A stretch of DNA of 8,020 nt from DATIUV01 sp049322755. Lineage in GTDB: Bacteria; Pseudomonadota; Gammaproteobacteria; Burkholderiales; UBA6910. Below are positions 1 to 5,828 of this stretch, one piece after another (within the stretch, counting starts at the first letter, position 1; every line of letters begins with the position of its first letter). The DNA is taken from positions 1 to 8,020 of the forward strand of contig JBMOQX010000025.1 of assembly GCA_049322755.1 (NCBI GenBank). Direction: 5' to 3'. The position numbers were made by a program, and so were the translations under genes. Under the pieces are notes generated by a model that saw only the letters and a program-made list of their open reading frames with translations, ran no database searches and was not told the origin of the DNA.

Positions 1-3000
1 ACCTACCAGATCGTCAACCAGCCCCAGTACGGGCAGGTGACGATGAACCCGGACGGAACGTTCCAATACACCAGTTGGAAGGAACCGGGCGTGCCCTCGG
101 ACCGCATCGTGGTGGGTGGCCAGTATGCGGGCACCAAGGACGGTACGTTGTACTACCCCGGCAACCTGCCCAGCCAGGCGGTGTACCCGACGACCGATGT
201 CTTCCAGGTCAAGATCACCGACCCGCACGGCGCCTCGACCGTCCAGTCGATCTCGGTGCCGCACTACGGGCCTTACTACGCCCCCACGCCCTCCGGCGGG
301 GGCGGCGGCAAGAAGCCCATCGCCGTGGATTTGAACGGCAACGGCTTCGAGTTCGTGAACGTGGACGACTCCAATGTCTTCTTCGACGTCAATGGCGACG
401 GCTGGCGCCGGCGCACCGCCTGGGTCGGCCAGGACGACGGGCTGCTCGCCTACGACATTGACGGCGACGGCAAGATCGACAAGCCGGGCGAAATCAGCTT
501 CGCGCGCTACAAGGAAAGCGCCCAGAGCGACCTGGAAGGCCTGGCCGCCTTCGACAGCAACGGCGATGGGCGCCTCACAGCCGCCGACGACAAATGGGCG
601 AAATTCGGCGTCTGGCAGGACGCCAACGGCAATGGCGTCACGGATCCGGGCGAATTCCGCACGCTGGCCGAGATGGGCATCACCGCGGTCGAGCTGACGA
701 GCGATGGTCAGTTCCAGATCATCGACGGCCAGACGGTGCGCGGTGTGGGCAGCATGACCAAGGCCGATGGCGGCCGGATCGCCATTGCCGACGTGACGCT
801 CGCCTACAGCAGCGAAACACTGGTAGAGCAAGGCGACGGCACGACCCAGACGGTCAGCACCTCGCCGTTCTCCCCCAGCGGCGAGGAACTCGTCGGCACC
901 AAGGACAAGGACCTCCTCCTGGGCAAGAACGGCAACAACATCGTCAAGGGCCTCTCCGGCGACGACGTGATCTTCGAGGATGGCGGCAACGACATCATCG
1001 ACGGCGGCCCTGGCCGCGACCTGATCTACTCGGGGGCCGACAACGATCTGGTGCTGGGCGGGGCGGGGGATGATGCCATCTATGCCGGTCTGGGCAACGA
1101 CGTCGTCTTCGGCGGCGACGGACACGATGCGATCCTGGCCGAAGGCGGCAACGACGTGGTCTTCGGCGGCGCCGGCAACGACCTGATCGCCGGCGGTTGG
1201 GGCAACGACGTGCTTTCCGGTGATGACGGTGACGACCAGATGTATGGCGAAGCGGGCTACGACGCGCTCTTCGGCCGCGATGGCGATGACGAACTCTTGG
1301 GTATGGACGGCAACGACCGACTGGATGGTGGCGCGGGTGACGACCTGCTGGACGGTGGCATAGGTGCTGACCAAATGCTCGGCGGCGCCGGCGACGACAC
1401 CTATGGGGTCGACGATGCCGGCGACACCGTGACCGAACTGGCCGGGGAAGGCATTGACACTGTGCGCGCCTCGATCGACTACACCCTGGGGACGCAGGTC
1501 GAGAACCTGACGCTGACCGGCTCGGCCGACCTTGCCGGTCATGGCAACGCACTGGACAACGTCCTCATTGGCAATCGCGGCAACAACACGCTGACGGGCG
1601 GCGCCGGCAACGACAGACTCGATGGCGGACTGGGTGCGGACACGCTCACTGGCGGCAGCGGGGATGACACGTATCTCGTCGACAACGCCGGGGATACGGT
1701 CGTCGAACTGGCCGGCGAAGGACTCGATACGGTCAAGGCGAGCGTCAGCCACGCCTGCGCGGCCAACGTCGAGAACCTGGCCCTGACCGGCACGGAAAAT
1801 ATCGACGCCACCGGCAACGAACTCGATAACCGTCTGACCGGCAATGCCGGCGACAACCGCCTCGACGGCGGTGCGGGCGCCGACGTCATGGCCGGTGGAC
1901 GCGGCAACGATACCTACGTGGTCGATCAGGTCGGCGACGTGGTGACGGAAAACGCTGCCGAGGGGATTGATACCGTGATCAGCGGCATCGATTACACACT
2001 GGGCGCGAACATCGAGAACCTCGCCTTAAGCAGCGCCGGCGACCTCCATGGCACCGGCAACGAGCTGGATAACGTGATCGTCGGCAATGCCGGCCACAAC
2101 GTGCTCGACGGCGGTGCCGGCGCGGATACCCTGGCCGGCGGTGCCGGTGATGACACCTACATCCTCGACAACGCCGGCGATACGGTGATCGAGGCGGCGG
2201 ATGCCGGAACCGATACCGTATTTGCTAGCGTGACCTACACACTGTCGGCCAACGTCGAAGACCTCACCTTGACCGGTTCGGCAGACATCGACGGCACCGG
2301 CAACGAACGGGCCAATGCCCTGACCGGCAATGCCGGCGCCAACCGACTCGACGGCGGCGCCGGGGCTGACGTGATGGCCGGCGGCGCCGGTGACGACACC
2401 TACGTCGTCGACGACGCGGGCGACCTGGTGCGCGAATTCTTCGGTGAGGGCAACGACTCGGTGTACGCCTCGGTCAGCTTCGTGCTGCCCGAGCACGTCG
2501 AGAACCTGACGCTGACCGGCAGCGGCAACATCGGCGCGGGTGGCAACGGTGCCGACAACGTGCTTACTGGCAACGCCGGCGACAACTTCATTTCGGGCGG
2601 CGCCGGGAGCGACCGGCTCGATGGTCAGGCCGGCAACGACCTGCTTTCCGGCGGCCTGGGCAACGATGTCCTGATCGGAGGCGTTGGCAACGATACCTAC
2701 CTGATCAACCTCGGCGACGGGCTGGATCAGATCGATGACGTGTCCGGCACGGATACCGTGCGTTTCGGCGCGGGATTGTCGCTCGACAAGGTCGCCTTGC
2801 GCGTGACCGAGTCCAACGGCGTTCATACGGCCCAGGTGCGGGTGCTCGATGCCGGTGGCTGCGAGCAGGCGGATCAGGGGTTCGATTTCGCGATCACGGT
2901 CGATCGGTGCGGACGAGTCACCTCTCCCATCGAACGCTTCGAGTTTGCCGATGGCAGCGTCAAGACCTTCGACGATCTGCTGATCAAGACCCGTATCACC

Positions 3001-3933
3001 TTGGGCACGCCGTGGACCACGGTCATCACGACCGGACGCGACGACGACATCATCTATGGCGGCCCGCGCGACAACGTCATTCGCTCCGGCAGCGGCCACG
3101 ACATCGTCTATGCGGGATCGGGCGGCGACACGGTGTATGGCGAGGGTGGCGACGACTACCTGCAGGGCGGCACCGGCAACGATACGCTCGACGGCGGCTG
3201 CGGCATCGACGTGCTGACCGGATCCTATCGCCGCGACACGCTGTTCGGACAGGGCGGCAACGATGCCCTGTTCGGCGGCGGGCAGGACGACCGTCTGGAA
3301 GGCGGGGCGGGCTGCGACTTCCTCGCCGGCGGCAAGCAGGACGACATCATCCAGGCGGGCGCCGGGGCGAACGTCATCGCCTTCAACTGGGGCGACGGCC
3401 GCGACGTGGTACTGCCGGGCCTGGGGGCTTCGAACACCCTGTCCCTGGGCGGTGGTATCGACGAAAGCGACCTCGTGTTCAAGAAGACCGGCTCGGATCT
3501 GATCCTCTCGACCGGCGGAGCCAGCCAGATCACCCTCAAGGACTGGTATGCCGCTGCCGGTAATCAGACGGTCGACAAGCTGCAGGTGGTCGAAGCGGTT
3601 CCCTATTGGGGCTGGGGGCAAACCAGCTCCACCGGCTGGGATATCGACACCTTCGATTTCAAGGCGCTGGTGCAGCAGTTCGATGCCGCTCGCGCCGCCA
3701 ATCCGAGGCTGTCACAGTGGAGCCTGATGAACGGCCGGCTCGATGCGCATCTGGCCGAGAGCGACGGCAAGGCGCTGGGCGGCGAGTTGGCGACGCGCTA
3801 CGCCATGGGGGGCGAATCCGCCATTTCGCTGGGTGTGGCCCAAGACACCCTGAAGGATGCCCATTTCGGCAGCCAAGCGCAGACCGTGGGCAACCGCTTC
3901 GACGCCACCGTGTGCGGCTACCGCCTCGGCTGA
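1..3933 (+). CDS. Large RTX (haemolysin-type calcium-binding) secreted protein, C-terminal 1310 residues, 5' end outside window
   Basis: This is a calcium-binding RTX protein, presumably exported by a type I system and folded outside the cell. The frame is open to base 1, and the residues before the first possible start (GTG at 37) already fit a cadherin/VCBS-like repeat, so the gene is 5'-truncated here. Domains by window residue: 1-92 end of a cadherin/VCBS-like domain; 93-103 Gly-rich linker; 110-212 five EF-hand-like loops; 301-462 eighteen RTX nonapeptides; 461-892 five long repeats; about 893-1000 a haemolysin-related domain (contains FEFADGS); 1013-1120 a second RTX array; about 1121-1195 a segment with VIAFNWGDG and LKDWY typical of RTX proteins; then a tail ending in YRLG, the expected place of the secretion signal. 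Six cysteines are present, which is unusual for this class. The visible part looks like an adhesin or surface protein; no pore-forming hydrophobic region is visible. An enzyme or toxin domain upstream cannot be excluded. Confidence 0.93.
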   Translation, partial: TYQIVNQPQYGQVTMNPDGTFQYTSWKEPGVPSDRIVVGGQYAGTKDGTLYYPGNLPSQAVYPTTDVFQVKITDPHGASTVQSISVPHYGPYYAPTPSGGGGGKKPIAVDLNGNGFEFVNVDDSNVFFDVNGDGWRRRTAWVGQDDGLLAYDIDGDGKIDKPGEISFARYKESAQSDLEGLAAFDSNGDGRLTAADDKWAKFGVWQDANGNGVTDPGEFRTLAEMGITAVELTSDGQFQIIDGQTVRGVGSMTKADGGRIAIADVTLAYSSETLVEQGDGTTQTVSTSPFSPSGEELVGTKDKDLLLGKNGNNIVKGLSGDDVIFEDGGNDIIDGGPGRDLIYSGADNDLVLGGAGDDAIYAGLGNDVVFGGDGHDAILAEGGNDVVFGGAGNDLIAGGWGNDVLSGDDGDDQMYGEAGYDALFGRDGDDELLGMDGNDRLDGGAGDDLLDGGIGADQMLGGAGDDTYGVDDAGDTVTELAGEGIDTVRASIDYTLGTQVENLTLTGSADLAGHGNALDNVLIGNRGNNTLTGGAGNDRLDGGLGADTLTGGSGDDTYLVDNAGDTVVELAGEGLDTVKASVSHACAANVENLALTGTENIDATGNELDNRLTGNAGDNRLDGGAGADVMAGGRGNDTYVVDQVGDVVTENAAEGIDTVISGIDYTLGANIENLALSSAGDLHGTGNELDNVIVGNAGHNVLDGGAGADTLAGGAGDDTYILDNAGDTVIEAADAGTDTVFASVTYTLSANVEDLTLTGSADIDGTGNERANALTGNAGANRLDGGAGADVMAGGAGDDTYVVDDAGDLVREFFGEGNDSVYASVSFVLPEHVENLTLTGSGNIGAGGNGADNVLTGNAGDNFISGGAGSDRLDGQAGNDLLSGGLGNDVLIGGVGNDTYLINLGDGLDQIDDVSGTDTVRFGAGLSLDKVALRVTESNGVHTAQVRVLDAGGCEQADQGFDFAITVDRCGRVTSPIERFEFADGSVKTFDDLLIKTRITLGTPWTTVITTGRDDDIIYGGPRDNVIRSGSGHDIVYAGSGGDTVYGEGGDDYLQGGTGNDTLDGGCGIDVLTGSYRRDTLFGQGGNDALFGGGQDDRLEGGAGCDFLAGGKQDDIIQAGAGANVIAFNWGDGRDVVLPGLGASNTLSLGGGIDESDLVFKKTGSDLILSTGGASQITLKDWYAAAGNQTVDKLQVVEAVPYWGWGQTSSTGWDIDTFDFKALVQQFDAARAANPRLSQWSLMNGRLDAHLAESDGKALGGELATRYAMGGESAISLGVAQDTLKDAHFGSQAQTVGNRFDATVCGYRLG
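328..654 (+). other. EF-hand-like calcium-loop cluster within the RTX protein
   Basis: Five loops of the DxDxDG type lie in about 100 residues, starting at bases 328 (DLNGNG), 385 (DVNGDG), 454 (DIDGDGKID, with Glu at position 12-13), 553 (DSNGDGRL) and 619 (DANGNGV). The surrounding text (GWVG-like DDGLLAYD, then GLAAFDSNGDG and VWQDANGNG, then LAEMGI) matches a module often placed just before RTX arrays in large bacterial RTX proteins. Calcium binding is inferred from these residues; the module's precise role is unknown to me. Confidence 0.8.
901..1386 (+). repeat. RTX nonapeptide array 1: 18 units of 27 bp in unbroken register
   Basis: Reading in steps of nine residues from base 901 gives 18 consecutive units without an insertion or deletion, ending exactly where the next unit (AGDDTY) begins the long-period repeats. 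Most units fit xGxDxUxGG, for example GGNDIIDGG, AGDDAIYAG and AGNDLIAGG. The first units (KDKDLLLGK, NGNNIVKGL) are the most degenerate. Two nonapeptides make one turn of a parallel beta roll, so about nine turns are expected; that structural reading follows from known RTX structures. Confidence 0.93.
1381..2700 (+). repeat. Five tandem long-period repeats (90, 81, 81, 81, 99 residues), each ending in RTX nonapeptides
   Basis: The anchor motif GG-x-G-(N/D)-D-T-Y recurs at bases 1381, 1651, 1894, 2137, 2380 and 2677. The spacings are 270, 243, 243, 243 and 297 bp. Each block reads: DDTYxVDxAGDxV, an acidic ExAxEGxDTV stretch, YTL or similar, VENLxLTG, GTGNxxDNxLxGNAG, then nonapeptides up to the next anchor. 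Block 1 has one extra nonapeptide and block 5 has two, so all lengths are multiples of nine residues. The copies are diverged at DNA level, although a 24-bp exact match links 1498-1521 with 2497-2520. Confidence 0.92.
3037..3360 (+). repeat. RTX nonapeptide array 2: 12 units, partly degenerate
   Basis: From base 3037 twelve nine-residue units follow in register, from RDDDIIYGG to KQDDIIQAG, with a thirteenth degenerate unit (AGANVIAFN) leading into the downstream domain. Several lack the Gly pair needed for a standard calcium site: PRDNVIRSG, YRRDTLFGQ, GQDDRLEGG and KQDDIIQAG. Two units carry cysteine (CGIDVLTGS and AGCDFLAGG). The array is therefore less regular than array 1 and may bind calcium less completely; that last point is inference. 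Confidence 0.88.
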
Positions 3934-3943
3934 AACCGATGAC

Positions 3944-3949
3944 AAAGGA
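3944..3949 (+). promoter_or_regulatory. Ribosome binding site of the acyltransferase gene
   Basis: AAAGGA lies 5 nt before the ATG at 3955, inside the 21-nt gap after the RTX stop codon. It fixes the start of the acyltransferase gene and implies its own translation initiation on a transcript shared with the RTX gene, since the gap has no room for a promoter. Confidence 0.7.
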
Positions 3950-3954
3950 CACTT

Positions 3955-4440
3955 ATGACAGACAAGACAACCGAAACCGCTGCCCTGGCAGCGCTGGAGC
4001 AGGCCAGGGAGTCACTGGCCAAACTGCCGATCCTCGGCCCGGCCCTGTGGCTCTACGCCCGCGACCCGGTGAAGAAGTTCATGTTCCTCGGCGACACGGA
4101 CTGGGCGCTGCTGCCGCCCATCGTGCTCGACCAGTGCCGGCTCTTCACCAAGGGGGGGCTGCCCTACGCCTTCATCACCTGGGCCTTCGTCAATGACCCG
4201 GTCGAGGCGCGCCTGCGTTCCAGCCAGCCGAGAATCGCGCCGCACGAATGGCAGTGCGGCGAGCACGTCTGGATCATCGACGCGGTGGCGCCCTTCGGCC
4301 AGTTGGAGGAGACGCTCAAAGAGCTGCGCGAGACGCTGTTCCCCGGCAGGAAAGTTTCAGCCCTGTTGCCGGACCCGGCCCGGCCGGGCGCCGTGACGGT
4401 GCGGGAATGGCCGCCAACTGCGGCACCGACCACCCATTGA
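3955..4440 (+). CDS. HlyC/RtxC-family toxin-activating lysine acyltransferase, with catalytic His position substituted
   Basis: Proteins of this family transfer a fatty acyl group from acyl-ACP to internal lysines of an RTX protein in the cytoplasm before secretion. The 161 residues match HlyC in length and layout: LGPALWLYARDP (27-38), ALLPPIVLDQCRL (51-63), PYAFITWA (70-77), then W99-x-C-G and IIDAVAPFG (107-115), and an FPG motif (129-131). Asp109 matches HlyC Asp92. An ungapped alignment to HlyC as I remember it puts Lys40 at the catalytic His23 (HlyC SSPLH, here RDPVK). It starts 21 nt after the RTX gene with a good ribosome site and ends 10 nt before hlyD, so the three appear to be one operon. 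In hly-type operons the C gene usually comes before the structural gene; here it follows. The family assignment is secure; activity is uncertain because of the His change. Confidence 0.87.
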   Translation: MTDKTTETAALAALEQARESLAKLPILGPALWLYARDPVKKFMFLGDTDWALLPPIVLDQCRLFTKGGLPYAFITWAFVNDPVEARLRSSQPRIAPHEWQCGEHVWIIDAVAPFGQLEETLKELRETLFPGRKVSALLPDPARPGAVTVREWPPTAAPTTH

Positions 4441-4450
4441 TCAGCGACGC

Positions 4451-5815
4451 ATGAGACCGGCGGTCAAGACCCTGTCGGCCGACGCGCTCGACTTCGCGCC
4501 GGGGCTGCTCGCCATCCAGGAAAGCCCGTCGGCGAAGCTGCCGCGCACGGTGCTCCATTGCGTCGTGGCCTTGTTCGGCATCCTGCTTCTCTGGGCGATA
4601 TTCGGCAAACTCGACATCGTCGCCGTAGCCGAAGGCCGGCTGGTGCCGCAGACCTATGTGAAGATCGTCCAGCCGGCGGAGGCCGGTATCGTGCAGGAGA
4701 TCCTGGTTCGGGAAGGCCAATCGGTCGAGGCCGGCCAGATTCTGATGCGCATGGATGCCAAGCTCACCGAAGCCGATGCCCGTACCCTGCGCAACGAGCA
4801 CGAGCTCAAGCGCCTGCAGTTGCGCCGCATCGACGCCGAACTGGCCGGGGTGCCGATGCGTGCCGAGGCGGGGGATGCGCCGGAGCTCTATGCGCAGGTT
4901 GCCAGCCAGTACGCCGCCCGCCGCCAGGCGTATCAGGATGCCTTGGCGCAGGAGCAGGCAACACTTGCCAAGACCCGCCACGATCTCCAGGCAGCGGAAG
5001 AGCTGGCGCGCAAGTTGAGGGAGACGCTTCCGACCTACCGCAAAAGCGCGGCCGCCTTCGAAAAACTGGGCCAGGACGGCTTCTACAGCCCGCTGGCTGT
5101 CGAGGAGAAGCAGCGCGACCGCATCGAGAAGGAACAGGACTTGCGGGCCCAGGAAGCCACGGTGGCCAGCCTCAGAGCGATGCTGGCCGCCAGTGAGAAG
5201 AAGCTGGCCCAGATCACCTCGAACTATCGGGCCGACTTGCAGAACGAGCGGGTCGAAACCGAATCGCAATTCCGCAAGTTGCGGGACGAACTCGAAAAGA
5301 TCGAGCACAAGGCGGCATTACTGTCCCTGCGCGCGCCACAACGCGGCGTGATCAAAGACTTGGCCACGCACACCATAGGCACGGTGGTCTCGCCGGGCAC
5401 GGTCCTGATGACCCTGGTGCCCCATGACGAACCGCTCCAGGCCGAGGTCTACGTGAAAAACGAGGATGTGGGGTTTGTACACCGGGATCAGCGCGTGAAA
5501 CTGAAACTGTCGGCGTACCCGTTCCAGAAGTACGGCATGATGGACGGCACCGTCGTTCATGTCGGACCGGATGCCGCCGATCAGCCGGGATCGCAAGGGA
5601 AACCGGGAGGAGACGCTTCCGAAGGCACGCCCGGTCTGCGTTACAAGGCCTTGGTCCGGCTGGATGCCCAGCACCTCGAAACCGATGGCAAGCGCTTGCG
5701 GCTCTCACCCGGCATGCAGGTCATCGCCGAAATCCATCAAGGGCAACGCACCGTGATGGAGTATCTGTTGTCACCGGTCCAGAAGGCCTTCCAGGAGGCA
5801 GGCAGGGAGCGGTAG
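4451..5815 (+). CDS. hlyD: HlyD-family type I secretion membrane fusion protein (periplasmic adaptor)
   Basis: This adaptor is anchored in the inner membrane and links an ABC transporter to a TolC-type outer membrane channel during one-step export of RTX substrates. The 454 residues show a cytoplasmic N-terminus with the motif AIQESPSAKLPR (21-32), one membrane segment (about 33-51), a barrel-sandwich/lipoyl half (about 68-102, VQPAEAGIV), a long alpha-helical hairpin with heptad-like charge pattern (about 103-290), the second lipoyl half (LRAPQRGVIKDL, 293-304), a beta-barrel part (AEVYVKNEDVGFV), and a C-terminal stretch LRLSPGMQVIAEI that closely follows the HlyD family signature. A Gly/Pro/Asp-rich loop at 373-396 interrupts the beta domain. 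The start at 4451 lies 10 nt after the preceding stop without a clear Shine-Dalgarno sequence, so translational coupling is likely. No hlyB lies between the neighbouring genes. Confidence 0.94.
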   Translation: MRPAVKTLSADALDFAPGLLAIQESPSAKLPRTVLHCVVALFGILLLWAIFGKLDIVAVAEGRLVPQTYVKIVQPAEAGIVQEILVREGQSVEAGQILMRMDAKLTEADARTLRNEHELKRLQLRRIDAELAGVPMRAEAGDAPELYAQVASQYAARRQAYQDALAQEQATLAKTRHDLQAAEELARKLRETLPTYRKSAAAFEKLGQDGFYSPLAVEEKQRDRIEKEQDLRAQEATVASLRAMLAASEKKLAQITSNYRADLQNERVETESQFRKLRDELEKIEHKAALLSLRAPQRGVIKDLATHTIGTVVSPGTVLMTLVPHDEPLQAEVYVKNEDVGFVHRDQRVKLKLSAYPFQKYGMMDGTVVHVGPDAADQPGSQGKPGGDASEGTPGLRYKALVRLDAQHLETDGKRLRLSPGMQVIAEIHQGQRTVMEYLLSPVQKAFQEAGRER

Positions 5816-5828
5816 GCTGCACGGCGCA

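Noticed and set aside
37..39. GTG at 37 as the start of the RTX gene
   Set aside because: The frame is open to base 1 and the preceding residues (YQIVNQPQYGQ) fit the first strand of a cadherin/VCBS-like repeat, and no ribosome site precedes the GTG.
995..1552. 185-codon minus-strand frame, Arg-rich
   Set aside because: Antisense shadow of RTX array 1; the Arg/Pro/His-rich composition is typical of out-of-frame GC-rich DNA.
901..2700. CRISPR array or non-coding satellite
   Set aside because: The periodicity is protein-level (27 bp and about 243-297 bp, all in frame), with diverged DNA and no unique spacers between identical repeats.
2026..3621. 531-codon open frame on the minus strand
   Set aside because: It lies wholly antisense to the RTX repeats. 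GC-rich, codon-periodic RTX DNA readily leaves the opposite strand open, and the translation is a low-complexity Val/Ala/Asp/Gly-rich mirror of the repeats with no recognisable domain.
4316..5308. 330-codon minus-strand frame
   Set aside because: Antisense to hlyD and the end of the acyltransferase gene, both of which have clear family motifs; the translation shows no family I recognise.
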